Source: Taudactylus pleione (taxonomy: Eukaryota; Chordata; Amphibia; Anura; Myobatrachidae). From it: a DNA stretch of 64,000 nucleotides. The position numbers and the translations under genes were made by a program. The stretch lies in NCBI GenBank assembly GCA_031769625.1, contig JAUIMM010000582.1, positions 823,501 to 887,500 of the forward strand, written 5' to 3'. Below are positions 9,971-22,048 of this stretch, piece by piece; the first letter of the stretch is position 1, and each line of letters begins with the position of its first letter. The notes under the pieces are model-generated. The model did no database searches and was not told the origin of the DNA. It worked only from the letters and a program-made list of their open reading frames with translations.

Positions 9971-12300
9971 GAGCAGTGTTACATTGTATCTAATAATATA
10001 TACCTTATCTATAGGGGTATAGTACAGTGTTACATTGTATCTAATAATATATACATCTATATTATACATTATCTATAGGAGTATAGTACAGTGTCACATT
10101 GTATCTAATAATATATACCTTATCTATAGGGGTATAGTACAGTGTTACATTGTATCTAATAATATATACATCTATATTATACATTATCTATAGGAGTATA
10201 GTACAGTGTCACATTGTATCTAATAATATATACATCTATATTATACATTATCTATAGGAGTATAGTACAGTGTCACATTGTATCTAATAATATATACATC
10301 TATATTATACATTATCTATAGGAGTATAGTACAGTGTCACATTGTATCTAATAATATATACCTTATCTATAGGGGTATAGTACAGTGTTACATTGTATCT
10401 AATAATATATACATCTATATTATACATTATCTATAGGAGTATAGTACAGTGTCACATTGTATCTAATAATATATACATCTATATTATACATTATCTATAG
10501 GAGTATAGTACAGTGTCACATTGTATCTAATAATATATACATCTATATTATACATTATCTATAGGAGTATAGTACAGTGTCACATTGTATCTAATAATAT
10601 ATACCTTATCTATAGGGGTATAGTACAGTGTTACATTGTATCTAATAATATATACATCTATATTATACATTATCTATAGGAGTATAGTACAGTGTCACAT
10701 TGTATCTAATAATATATACATCTATATTATACCTTACCTATAGGAGTATAGTACAGTGTCACATTGTATCTAATAATATATACCTTATCTATAGGGGTAT
10801 AGTACAGTGTTACATTGTATCTAATAATATATACATCTATATTATACCTTACCTATAGGAGTATAGTACAGTGTCACATTGTATCTAATAATATATACAT
10901 CTATATTATACCTTACCTATAGGAGTATAGTACAGTGTCACATTGTATCTAATAATATATACCTTATCTATAGGGGTATAGTACAGTGTTACATTGTATC
11001 TAATAATATATACATCTATATTATACCTTACCTATAGGAGTATAGTACAGTGTCACATTGTATCTAATAATATATACCTTATCTATAGGGGTATAGTACA
11101 GTGTTACATTGTATCTAATAATATATACATCTATATTATACATTATCTATAGGAGTATAGTACAGTGTCACATTGTATCTAATAATATATACATCTATAT
11201 TATACCTTACCTATAGGAGTATAGTACAGTGTCACATTGTATCTAATAATATATACCTTATCTATAGGGGTATAGTACAGTGTTACATTGTATCTAATAA
11301 TATATACATCTATATTATACCTTACCTATAGGAGTATAGTACAGTGTTACATTGTGTCTAATAATATATACATCTATATTATACCTTACCTATAGGAGTA
11401 TAGTACAGTGTTACATTGTATCTAATAATATATACATCTATATTATACCTTATCTATAGGAGTATAGTACAGTGTTACATTGTATCTAATAATAATTACA
11501 TCTATATTATACCTTATCTATAGGAGTATAGTACAGTGTTACATTGTATCTAATAATATATACATCTATATTATATCTTATCTATAAGGAGTATAGTACA
11601 GTGTTACATTGTATCTAATAATATATACATCTATATTATACCTTATCTATAGGGAGTATAGTACAGTGTTACATTGTATCTAATAATATATACATCTATA
11701 TTATACCTTATCTATAGGAGTATAGTACAGTGTTACATTGTATCTAATAATATACGTATAGTACAGTGTTACATTGTATCTAATAATATATACATCTATA
11801 TTATACCGTATCTAGGAGTATAGTACAGTGTTACATTGTATCTAATAATATATACATCTATATTATACCTTATCTATAGGGAGTATAGTACAGTGTTACA
11901 TTGTATCTAATAATATATACATCTATATTATACCTTATCTATAGGAGTATAGTACAGTGTTAGATTGTATCTAATAATATATACATCTATATTATACCTT
12001 ATCTATAGGAGTATAGTACAGTGTTACATTGTATCTAATAATATATACATTTATATTATATCTTATCTATAGGAGTATAGTACAGTGTTACATTGTATCT
12101 AATAATATATACATCTATATTATACCTTTTCTATGAGTATAGTACAGTGTTACATTGTATACCTTATCTATGAGTATAGTACAGTGTTACATTGTATCTA
12201 ATAATATATACATCTATATTATACCTTATCTATAGTATAGTACAGTGTTACATTGTATGTCTATAAGTATAGTACAGTGTTATATTGTATCTACATTGCA
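9971..12300. repeat. AT-rich 51/64-bp satellite array, 2.3 kb
   Basis: There are roughly forty tandem units starting CAGTGTTACATTGTATCTAA. Two unit forms exist: a short one of about 51 bp (TATACCTTATCTATAGGGGT) and a long one of about 64 bp with an added ATCTATATTATAC segment. In the left half they run in an ordered pattern (one short, then one to three long). The right half is almost all long units and more degenerate, and ends in short broken units after 12130. Confidence 0.93.
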
Positions 12301-12432
12301 TCAACTTATATACAGTGATGTTTATTTAGTAATTTTCTGTTGATATGTTGCACTATTGAGTGAAAGATCAAACACCCCCTAGTTCTGCATCTAATCCAGA
12401 TCTAGCGTCACCGAGGCTCAAAGTCTGAGTTT

Positions 12433-12600
12433 TAAAACTCATGATGTATGATAAATGATGCTCCAGCCAATCAGCTCCTAACTGTCATCTGTTTAAAAAA
12501 TGACAGTTGGGAGCTGATTGGCTGGAGCACCATTTATCATACACCATCAGTTTTATCACTCGTAGCATATGATAAAACTCATTGGTAAATGGGCCCCTTA
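12433..12600. mobile_element. Foldback MITE (AGCCAATCAGCTCC family)
   Basis: Left TGATGTATGATAAATGATGC and AGCCAATCAGCTCCTAACTG pair with GACAGTTGGGAGCTGATTGG and CACCATTTATCATACACCATC. The right flank ends TAAATGGGCCCCTTA, a terminus also used by the element at 45406-45966. Confidence 0.75.
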
Positions 12601-12850
12601 GTGGTATCTTTTTCTAAATAGCAGCTTTTCAAAGTTGGTGGTTTTGCCAGCAGAATTTAAAATGGCGGAACCAGACGTGTTATACATTTCGTAGTATTGC
12701 CGTTTTAAATTCTGATTGCAATACCGTCTACAATCGGCAACTGTGAAAAGCCGCCATTTGGTAAGTTCCCATTATGCTGCTTGCAGAGTTATACACTCTA
12801 GTACAGGTCTAATATGTGCCTTTGGTTCCCCGGAATCCCTTTATTTCTCC

Positions 12851-13094
12851 TAGGGGGCGATTCAAATGTTTTTTTGTTCGTGATAATTAATGAGCGCCCA
12901 GTTTGCTATTCAATTTTTCTGGGCGCTCATTAATTATCACCCTCTTCGCCGACAACTAGACGAGGTTTAGCCATGTAAAAGGCGCCCTAACAGGGTGTTT
13001 CAGACACATTTCTGCTCGCACCCTCCTGAGTGCGTGCAGAAATACCGGCACCTATCGCGCACTGACAGAGCAAAAACAGTTGAATCGCCCCCCT
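12851..13094. mobile_element. MITE with TAGGGGGCGATTCAA termini
   Basis: Left TAGGGGGCGATTCAA and right TTGAATCGCCCCCCTA are inverted repeats. An internal hairpin pairs GATAATTAATGAGCGCCCAG with CTGGGCGCTCATTAATTATC. It lies about 330 bp upstream of the SURF6 start codon. Confidence 0.8.
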
Positions 13095-13426
13095 AGAGTC
13101 TTATGTCAATCAACTGAGCTTTGATATTCCTCTCTGAATAGTTTGGGCTATGTGCTATGTCCTAAAATACAATAGAAAACCGACAAGGTGGCAGACCTAG
13201 CTCACCCAAGTGTGACGAGGTCTAGCGATAATATATGGTATAACTTCCGCTAGATAAAGTTATTTGAGGTTAGAGCCCATTAGCTTGTCAGCGTAGACTC
13301 ATACACAGCCATGGTGTTTCTGGGGGCTACTATGATCTATTATATTCTGTATTTTTCATTGTTATGTGTTCTTTATTTGAACACAAATCACATAACGTTA
13401 AGTAATATATGTATTTTCAGGTGCCA

Positions 13427-16260
13427 ATGGCCTCCCTGGTCAGCAAGGATTCCTTCTTCCAGAGTCTTGGCAGGAAAGTGTGCGCTCAGCAACCTACAGA
13501 GCCGCGGAAACGGAAAACTGGTGAGAGCCAGGAGAACTCGGTGCTATTGGTGGGGCCGCCTTTGTGGCTGGTGCTTTGTGCTGTAATCTGATGATGGCAC
13601 CAGTCAAATTCCTTCACATCAGACGGTATAATAAATAAGCCATGATAAACAATATACCTGGAACCAGGTGTCGTTCCTAGCGCTAAGCTCCGGTAATGTC
13701 CTGTAAATACTCAGCCGTCTTGTAACATTATTTTATAACTGATGCTGATGATTATTTCCAGCTCTGGGCAGCTAATTGCTCGTATTAGTACATGAAAAAT
13801 ATTAACTAAAAATAAAATATTTCCTTTGTGAAATCAACTCTGTCTGCATCAGTAATATGTGTAACCCTGTCATTTCCCAGCATTTAATGGCGGTGACTCG
13901 GAGGACAGCAGCGGCCCCAAGAAAAAAAGGAAGAAGAAGCCACGGAAGCTAAGAAACAACCGAGTGACAAAGGGGGGTCCCCAGATACTGCCCCCAATTA
14001 TCCCAAAACCACAGAGAAAAGGTGAGCGTAATCTGTATATAGGGCCTGATTCAGAGCTGCTCGTTCGCTCCGAGCGATGTTCGCACATCTGCGCATGCGT
14101 ATGGGTTGTAATACGCATGCGCCAACCAGTCAGTGCGGTCGGAAATCGTGTGCTCGCAAAATAGCGAGTGCCTGCTAATTTGAGTGACCGGATGAGGCCT
14201 TTGTGGGTGGTAACAGGGGAAGGTGCTTGAAAACGGGGAGTGGAGATCCGAACGCAGGCGTTCCAAACGGTCAAAACGGGCATTTTTAGGGTGTGCATAA
14301 TTAACAAAGCAGCGTCATCGACCACGTCAGTTGGTTGTCTTTTAGCCTGAACTGCTCGCATGATTGCGGTAGGAAAATGCTACCACAAGCACTGCGAGCA
14401 GTTCATACGCCTTTCGATGTACTCGATTAATCTAATAAATAGCGGAGATGACGTATGATGCGAGCGGCCAGGGGGCGTCTTTACAAAATAGCGAGCGCAT
14501 GTTTCGTTCGCTTGCTCAGACATAGAGGCGTCAACAGACCGCAAAGAGCGAGCACTCAATTTAAATAGCCAGCCCCTTTTTCTGAACGAGCGTCCGCAAA
14601 TAGCGTCCGGCTCTGAATCAGACCCATAATGCACACGTTTTCCCGATACTGATGTCACAGCTCCATCATGCTGGAATAGGCATTGTTCATCACCAAGCTG
14701 TTCTTGGATGGTTGGGAGAAGTTGCTCTTGGAGGATGTTTTGGTGCCATTCTTTATTCATGGCTGTGTTCTTAGGCAACATTGTGAGTGACCCCCTCCCT
14801 TGGCTGAGAAGCAACCCCACACATGAATGGTCTCAGGATGCTTTACTTACAATACATTTTTAGCCCACAATGTAATAATCCCCTCAGTACGGGTTCTTAC
14901 TGTCTCCACCGCTGGGATCCATCTTGGCCAGCCAGGCATTATTGGCCAGTAACGCCCCGTCATTCGTGGTTATTAATGATATTCCCAGTTTGTTCACCAA
15001 TTTACTGTTTGTGCGTTTTGTATTGATAGATCATTAACTTCAGATTTTTGGGGAATATTCTGTTTTTGGATGAGGTTGAGGGGCTTCTGAAGAAAAAGTT
15101 GTCGCCCTCTCTAGGGCCTGATTCTGAGTTGCACGCGGCAGCTATTGCGCAGTCACCCCTCTGTGCCTTTATGCAAACACAGCTACAAACTCCGCCCCTT
15201 GTGTACATCCGTTCAGCCGAATGTGCAATAATGTAAACTTTATTATATCTTCCTCTCTCTGTGTAGACGCAGATCCGATCTCCTTCTCTACCGTTGATAT
15301 ATTAAAGAAACGTCTCCATGATAAGATTGAGGAGTCTCGCGGTCAGGTGAGGAGGTTCCCAGTAATCTGCATGTTGTAGCTGTAAATACACCTAAAGAGC
15401 CACCTGTGGCCCTCATGTATGTAAATATGTGTTGCTGTCCTGAAGTTGATATTTTCCGGTGGGTGTCTTGCATCACTGGTGGCCAGGGATCCATAACTCA
15501 TGCCTGTATGGGAATCCGTAGTGTTCCCCGCATTCTATATAGTCCTATAGAAGGATTAATACTAAATTCTTTCTGAACACAGGTTTCCAACAAAGCTCTG
15601 TCTGCTGAAGATATAGAGAAAAGACGACAGAAGAGAAAGCATGAGAGAGAGAGGAAGAAGAGGAAGAGAAAGGAGCTGAAGATGAAGGCTCTACGAGCAG
15701 CAGAAACAGATGTAGCCCCCAAAGTGGAAGAGATTGTGGAAGAAGCTAAAGAGAAGGTCCAAGCACCATTGGTCTTCAACAAAGTGGAAGTCCATGACGA
15801 ACCTCTCAACATAGTCATGCGGAAAAAGGAGAAGAAGGAAGCGGTGAAAGGAAACATTACGCCCATGACCGGCAAGAACTACAAACAGCTGCTGAGCCGC
15901 CTGGAACTGCGCAAGAGCAAACTGGAAGAGCTGAAGGCTAAAGACCAGGAGAAAGCCAAGGAATTTGAAGCCAAGATCAAATGGACAAACGTGTTGTACA
16001 AGGCCGAGGGGCTGAAGATCAAGGACGACGAGGGGATGCTGAAGACGGCGCTGAAGAGGAAGGAGAAGCAGCGGGAGCAGAGAAAGAAGCGCTGGGACAA
16101 GCGCACGGAGCTGACGGCGGAGAGGGTGCAGCAGAGGCAGAACAAGAGGGATCGCAACATCAAGAAGAAGAAAATGAACAAGCTGGAGAAGAAGAAGAAC
16201 CGGGCGCGGAAGAGAGGCCGCGTCATGCCCGAAGACCTGGCCAAAGCGAATATTAAGTGA
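13427..16260 (+). CDS. SURF6: Surfeit locus protein 6 (nucleolar ribosome-biogenesis protein), four coding exons
   Basis: SURF6 is a lysine/arginine-rich nucleolar protein that binds nucleic acid and acts in rRNA processing and ribosome assembly. My model joins 13427-13520, 13881-14021, 15267-15346 and 15583-16260, all with GT donors and AG acceptors, giving 993 nt or 330 aa (human 361). The start MASLVSKDSFFQSLGRKVCA matches human MASLLAKDAYLQSLAKKICS. Exon 2 gives a basic PKKKRKKKPRK stretch, exon 3 the conserved DILKKRLHDKIEESRGQ, and exon 4 the Surf6 domain with FNKVEV, GNITPMTGKNYKQLL and KWTNVLYKAEG(L)KIKDDE. The tail is a long Lys/Arg-rich helix ending with GRVMPEDLAKANIK. An acceptor-like TATTTTCAG sits six bases before the ATG, so a 5' non-coding exon is possible. 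No disabling change was seen. Introns 2 and 3 carry repeats. Confidence 0.93.
14041..14626. mobile_element. MITE (GGGCCTGATTCAGAGC family) in SURF6 intron 2
   Basis: Left AGGGCCTGATTCAGAGCTGC and right CCGGCTCTGAATCAGACCC are inverted. The interior is rich in GAGCGA/TCGCTC motifs. The closest relative here is at 61941-62466, which also ends GCGTCCGGCTCTGAATCAG. It lies in sense-neutral intron sequence just after the SURF6 exon 2 donor. Confidence 0.8.
14655..14825 (-). pseudogene. Tc1/mariner-like transposase fragment
   Basis: On the minus strand the frame reads NKEWHQNILQEQLLPTIQEQ and then LFQHDGA, which resembles the DDE-domain stretch of Tc1/mariner-type transposases (a hydrophobic segment, then QHD with the second acidic residue). 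Only about 55 residues are preserved. The family is inferred from memory of the motif; it is an inactive relic in SURF6 intron 2. Confidence 0.5.
15113..15240. mobile_element. Partial GGGCCTGATTC-type MITE in SURF6 intron 2
   Basis: TAGGGCCTGATTCTGAGTTG marks a left terminus, followed by CACGCGGCAGCTATTGCGCA. A matching right terminus is not found before exon 3, so the copy looks truncated. Confidence 0.45.
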
Positions 16261-16580
16261 ACTGTGACTCGAGTTTTATAATGAGCCGCCCTCCCGCGTA
16301 CAGAGCGAGTCCGCACTGTACTATATATTCGGCCACTGCCAAGTTCGTTATCCTTTACCCGGATCTAGAAGAGGAGACGTTCCGGGAGATCGTGTTACAG
16401 TGACCAAGATGTGTAACTGCTATTCTCAGATATAATATAGATGTCTCTATCGGTAAGGGAGATGTGATGAAGATTAAATGTCACTGAGTAAGTGGCTTCC
16501 CTTTATGACAACAGTGTTGGAGAATGTAAATTTGCTTTTACGAGTCCTAATATAAATAAAAAATTTCTTAATAACTTGGA
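16261..16580 (+). other. SURF6: SURF6 3' UTR and poly(A) signal
   Basis: Non-coding sequence after the TGA, with a canonical AATAAA at 16555-16560. Cleavage is expected about 15-25 bases further on. Confidence 0.6.
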
Positions 16581-17514
16581 AAGTGCGATGTTCTGCAGAC
16601 GCTGATATTCTGAAATAGCCGATCTCTGTAAATGTAATATAGACAAATTGATAAAGCAGATATGCATTGGTTTCTGTAACACCATAAGGGTTATTCTATA
16701 AAGTTGTACAATACCTCAAGTGTATGAAATATCAACCAATTTAGTATCGGCTCTCATTACCCCTTCTCACTTTAGACTGATGAAAGCTGCAATCTCATAG
16801 GTTGCTGTGTTGACGACCTCATGTTACTAATCTAGCTGTCACTTATTGCGTAGGGGAGATGACGGTTTTCCTTGTCAGATGAGTTGTGTGTTTTTATCAT
16901 TTTACTCTCCATTATCTCTGTTTTGTTGGCTCATTTACCAAACGTAGGAAGAGTTTGCTCCACTGCAAATGCTGCGATCCCATCATGCTCCGTTCCCAGT
17001 CTTGCAGTGCTCCCCTGTACCCAGTGCACGATATAGACCACCGTCTGAAAAGGGGACATGGCCTCACGGGAAAGGGGTTTGGCCTTGTGATTCGCCTCCT
17101 TCCCCCAGTTTTGTCTCCATGCACTGCTGGCTCACTGGGCACATGGCACAGAAGAGCCCCCCCCCCCCACTAGTGATGCCACTGCCTTTACCCGTGTTTG
17201 GTCTTGTTCAGACGTTCCTCAAATAAACAATTATTTTAAATATCTTCTGAGTTAGAAGCAGGGGCAGATGGAAGATGTGCAGAGTGTGTAAGATTTGGGA
17301 GGGGACGTGTCCTAACTCAAATCTAAATAGCAGTGTAAAAATAAAGTTACTCTGCATCTGTGGGCTACATGCAAAAGTAGCCAGTAGTTATGCTGCATGC
17401 AAATTAATAAATGTATCTGCCTCCCCCCGCCCCTTGTATTGGAACATGATTTGTCCAGGTGCAAGTCACCTGCTCCTGTTACATTGCTCCCAAGTCAATC
17501 AGCTTCTTAATATG
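16581..17514. other. Intergenic, nothing identified
   Basis: No gene, RNA or repeat family recognised in this stretch downstream of SURF6. Confidence 0.55.
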
Positions 17515-17567
17515 TGTGCGTGTGTGTGTGTGTGTGTGTATATATGTATGTGTGTGTGTGTGTGTGT

Positions 17568-17598
<31 letters not shown>
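17515..17598. repeat. (TG)n/(TA)n microsatellite
   Basis: Two TG runs are interrupted by TATATGTATG, followed by about 14 TA repeats. It abuts the left arm of the foldback element. Confidence 0.95.
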
Positions 17599-17600
17599 AT

Positions 17601-18334
17601 CGACAGGAGAGTGGCACTCACGGCACATCAAGCAGAAGAAATGGCACAGACACACAGACAGTTTGTCTTCAACGTTTCATTCTATAATCAGAATTTGGTC
17701 AGGAAGCATATACAATACAAAAAACACATCTTACCTTATACCCTCCACCCAGCGTGTGAAGCGACCTCCCGCGAACGTCACGGGCAGGCGCTCATATATG
17801 ACGTCATCGCGTATCAGCGCAATGCACGTCAGTGTGTACAAATACCATAGTGACAATCACCATAGATACAAATACAAAGAATATAACATTCAATAACAAA
17901 CAGGGCTACAGAGGCCATCAATATGACATATAAAAGGGACATAAAATATGCATTTAAGAGAGAAACCAGCAAAAGACCTTGTTATATTTATATTTTATGT
18001 CCCTTTTATATGTCATATTGATGGCCTCTGTAGCCCTGTTTGTTATTGAATGTTATATTCTTTGTATTTGTATCTATGGTGATTGTCACTATGGTATTTG
18101 TACACACTGACGTGCATTGCGCTGATACGCGATGACGTCATATATGAGCGCCTGCCCGTGACGTTCGCGGGAGGTCGCTTCACACGCTGGGTGGAGGGTA
18201 TAAGGTAAGATGTGTTTTTTGTATTGTATATGCTTCCTGACCAAATTCTGATCATAGAATGAAACGTTGAAGACAAACTGTGTGTTTGTGCCATTTCTTC
18301 TTCTTGTTGTGCCGTGCGTGCCACTCTCCTGTCG
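17601..18334. mobile_element. Large foldback element, ~350-bp arms
   Basis: The left arm (17601-17949) begins CGACAGGAGAGTGGCACTCA. The right arm (17989-18334) is its near-perfect reverse complement, ending GTGCCACTCTCCTGTCG, with a spacer of about 39 bp. Each arm holds TTCAACGTTTCATTCTATAATCAG-type sequence and CGCGATGACGTCATATATGA. The translated frames on the two strands are almost identical, which shows how little the arms differ. No transposase is visible. The family is unknown to me. Confidence 0.88.
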
Positions 18335-18607
18335 ATATCCTTGTGCGTGATCGCATTGTGGAGGCACCCGGCTGCTATTACATTCTGTGTGGGAGTGCTG
18401 GACCATTTGATAGAGATATATATAAATATATATAATATATATTATATTAAAAATTGTACATTAAATATCAATTGTGTATTATGCAGCGATACTAGAAAGT
18501 TTGTGAACCTTTGAGATTTCTGCTGAGATGTGACCTTTAAATGTTTTCGTCTCTTCTTCCGAGTCATAAGAACAACTGAAATGTTGCGTGACTTATATCA
18601 CTGCTCC

Positions 18608-18829
18608 TAGTGTTAATTCTAGCACCCTGCACCTGTCACAACCTGTGCAGTTCCTTTTTCCTGCCTGGGATGTCGCTCTCTGCTCTGGTGCTTCTAGCAC
18701 ACTCTGGTCTGTATGTCAGCAGTTTTGTTGCATCAGCTGAGTGTGCTAGAAGCACCAGAGCAGAGAGCGACACCCCAGGCAGAGAAGAGGAAATGCACAA
18801 GTTGTGACAGGTGCTGGAATGAACACTAT
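18608..18829. mobile_element. Foldback MITE (AGTGTTNATTCTAGCACC family)
   Basis: The ends are AGTGTTAATTCTAGCACC and GTGCTGGAATGAACACT, with long pairing through GCTCTGGTGCTTCTAGCACA and its complement. A second copy with the same arms is at 49267-49486 in a GT6 intron. Confidence 0.85.
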
Positions 18830-18830
18830 G

Positions 18831-19328
18831 GCCCTTATTCAGGTTGGATCGCATGACTGTGTTGAAACGCACTCGCTAGCTGTGAAAATATGCTACTGAA
18901 TGCAATCGCGCGGCAACCGCAGCACTATACCAAGACGCCCATCACTGTATAAAGCCGCCCACTTCCCATGACATGCATCCGCAACTCAGCGAAAACATCG
19001 GTAACATCGGAACCATTCGCACAGTTGTGGTTGACCTGACCCTACCGCACAAACTGCTAAACTTCCTGTCGCCATCTAGACCTCTGCCAGCGTATACAAT
19101 CGCAGGGGCTTATTTATGCACGCCCCTGTAACGGCGTTCAAACGCACAGGCACGCCTGCATTTCTTCTACCACCCCCCCCTCTCCGCCCCCAAATGGTTA
19201 CTTCATGTCAATCACTATGAGTTGGGACTGCGTGCTCACTGCGATCGCTTCCCGATCATGCGCAGGGCACAAACTCCTTCCTTAGACAAACCATTTGTTT
19301 TTTTTTGTTTTCATTTTATTTAAAATTT
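18831..19328. mobile_element. Truncated MITE left of the DIRS element
   Basis: GGCCCTTATTCAGGTTGGATCG resembles the left end of the GGCCTGATTCAG family, followed by CGCAACTCAGCGAAAAC-type interior. No right terminus is found on either side of the DIRS element. Confidence 0.4.
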
Positions 19329-19482
19329 ATTTCTACTTCAGGGTCCATAGGGGGTCCACAGGGTTGACCTTGGGGTTATAGCTGGAACAGGATCCATGGG
19401 CACCACACAGTTAAGCTTTTAGCTCCCAGGATGCACTTGGGTCCTCCTCTATACCCCGCCCCCGAGCCACAGGCACCTCAGT
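19329..19482 (+). repeat. DIRS left inverted terminal repeat
   Basis: It starts TTTCTACTTCAGGGTCCATA and continues through AGCTGGAACAGGATCCATGG and CCCGCCCCCGAGCCACAGGC to ACCTCAGT. It is the reverse complement of 25249-25405 apart from a few differences near the outer edge. Confidence 0.92.
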
Positions 19483-20496
19483 GTAAGCTGGTGCCCAGCC
19501 GGAGTCGGTCACCGCGCAGGGGGGCACCCGCCCCCAGAAGCTTTTTATTTTAAGTTAGATTTTATTTATTTTAATCTTTTTACTACAGACGGCAGCGAAG
19601 GGCTGTCTGTACAGACGCCCACGCTGCCGCTCTGATCCCCGACTGGCGCCGCGACGCCAGTACTGATCTGGGGATCGCGGCGGGAGGGCAGAGTCCGTAC
19701 TAGCCGGACTCTGTCTACCTCCCAGGACTGCTGCCGGAGTCGCCGGGGATTCAGGTAAGCCGCGCGTCGCTGGCTAGCGGCGGCGCGCGGAATGCCTTAA
19801 ATGCAGTCCTTTAGCCTCCGGTCCTGGGGACAGACCAGAGGCTGCTGGTAGTGGCGGCGGGCCCCCCCATAACCCCTGGGACCACTAGACCACCAGGGAT
19901 AAAGGGGCAAGCGGGAAGCCAGCATCCCTGGGGTTATGGCCAGCCAGGGGAGGAAGCCTTCCCTGTCAGCGGCTCCTCCCCTCAGCTCAGCGCGCCTTTC
20001 AGCACGCAGTCTGGCGTCGCTGAGCTGCAGTTACACGGCCACTCCTCCTCTGAGGTCTCCAGCGGCCATTTTCCCAGTGGCAGCGCAGATCTCAGGGAGC
20101 ACGCGGACCGGTCCCCCTGTGTACCTCTCCCCTGATTAAGGACAGCGTACACAGCACTATAGCCCTCCCAGACACTGAATCTGGGCAGGTTGATTGTAGT
20201 GTAAAGGTGCAGTGAGTATATCTTCCTGCATGGTATGTGACTATTGCTAGTGCTGCCGTCTGTGCTTATTTTCTACTTACTGTCAGCTTATACCTATCCC
20301 TTTACTTCTCCTACAAGCCCTACAGGTGTGTGGGGGAGGGGCGTTTCTACTGACCTCACTTATATAGATCACGTATTTGTGAGGTCCGTCACATACAGTT
20401 GTGTGCTACTCAGTGCCATATTGTGGGCTGTTGTTCAGCACACCGGTGAGTGCGTTTTACTTCTACCCTGGTGCCAGATATATAATATATTCTGTC
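19483..20496 (+). other. DIRS 5' untranslated leader
   Basis: GC-rich sequence between the left terminal repeat and the first likely start codon. It includes CGCGCGTCGCTGGCTAGCGG and probably the internal promoter region. Frames in it are not conserved with any protein I recognise. Confidence 0.5.
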
Positions 20497-22048
20497 ATGT
20501 CAGACGAGGAGGTTGAGCGCTCAGTGGCTCCGGTGTTGGCCTCCTGCGGACGCTGTTCTGCAGGAGTAGATAGGGAGGATTTGTCACAGGATGGCCTGTG
20601 TAGTCGATGCCAGGTGGCTCCTGGCCCATCCAGACCTTCTCTGGCGCAGGAACCACCGTGGGCGATGTTTTCTCAAGTGCTGGTGTCTATTGCGGACCGT
20701 CTGTCGGTCCCGACTGCTCTCCCTACTAGGGCGGTGCCCCAGCCGACCATCCCCCATTCCCCGGGTGTCCCGCAGTTATTGCGGAGTCCTCCTGGGTCTC
20801 AATCAGTAGGTCCCTATGCGGGGTTGCCTATGTATATACAGGCTTCCCCTGTGCCGCAGCAGCCTGTGGTACCTTTTCAGGACCCTATGGCGACTCCTCC
20901 ACCATGGGTGGATGTGCTCTCCAACTCCGTGCAAAATTTAGCGGCCGCTTCCTCGGCTTTTCAGTCAATGTTGCAGACTGACATGCCTTCTAGGATTTCA
21001 AAACGCCCACTCATGACACGGGCTGCTCAGGTATCGGACTCAGAGGGTTCCTCAGATGATGGGGAGGTCCCTGATGACACTGACTCGGACGCCTCGGTCC
21101 AGGAAATGGATACCAAGTCGTCCATTAATGTGCGAGCACTAGTTAGGGCGGTGCGAGCTATTCTTCTTATAGAGGATGAGGCACCGGTTCCTAAGTCGAA
21201 GTTTCCTAGTTTAAAAAAAAACTAAGGTGGCTTCTGCGGTGTTTCCCCTGTCGGATCAGTTGACGGATCATATGGCGGTAGCTTGGCAGGCGCCCAGTAA
21301 GAGATTCCTTCCTCAGAAGCGGTTGGCTTCTAATTACCCCTTCCCTGAGGCACATTGTAAAAAATGGGAAACTCCACTGGCGGTGGATTCCCATGTCACC
21401 CGTTTAACTCGGGGCGCCACCTTACCATTACCGTCGATATCCTCGCTGAAGGATCCCACGGACAGGAAAGTTGAGACTTGCTTAAAGTCTATTTACTCCC
21501 TCTCCGGGGCGGTGGCCCGACCGTCCATGGCCATCTCCTGGGTGGCCAAGGCCATTGAGGGGTGGGCCAATGCATTGGAAGATACCTTCCCAGACGACGC
21601 TCCGGATGTCCAGCGGGCGTTGTTGGGACAAGTGAGGGACGCTGCTTCTTACATTGGTGAAGCTTCTTTAGATGCTAGTCTGCTGACCTCGCGGGTATCG
21701 GCTGCAGCGGTGTCTGGCCGCCGATCCTTGTGGTTGCGGTCCTGGAGAGCGGACTCTGATTCAAAGAAGGGTCTGGAGGCCTTACCTTTCAATGGGGAAT
21801 TACTATTTGGTCCGGACTTGGACAAAATAGTGGACACCCTGGCTAAATCCAAGTCGGCCTTCCTCCCTTCGGCGGCACTGCCGGCTAAGGTTCGGAGTTC
21901 GGCTTTTCGTTCCTTTCAGGTTCAGGGTAAGGCGAAAGGTCAGTCCTTCCCGAGACAGTCTGCGAGTAAGACTGCCTCTAAACCCAAGAAGCAAGCCTGG
22001 AGTGCTCGGCGCCCTTCTTCCAAGCAGGAAGATAAACCTGCGGCCTGA
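20497..22048 (+). pseudogene. DIRS gag-like protein, frame changed at an A9 run
   Basis: The likely start is the ATG at 20497 (MSDEEVERSVAP). The first part holds a Cys pair region (CGRCSAGVDRE...CSRC), Pro-rich sequence and an acidic SDSEGSSDDGE-type stretch. The frame ends at about 21225 just after a run of nine A (21213-21221). The next frame (from about 21227) continues with gag-like sequence including GRRSLWLRSW, ending in a basic Lys/Ser/Ala-rich tail at 22048. The two parts are offset by one base. This may be a one-base indel, a sequencing error in the homopolymer, or programmed frameshifting. Gag of DIRS elements presumably packages the RNA. Confidence 0.75.

Noticed and set aside
13311..13586. 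Separate small ORF covering SURF6 exon 1
   Set aside because: It is in another frame of the exon and runs across the splice donor; the SURF6 frame has the homology.
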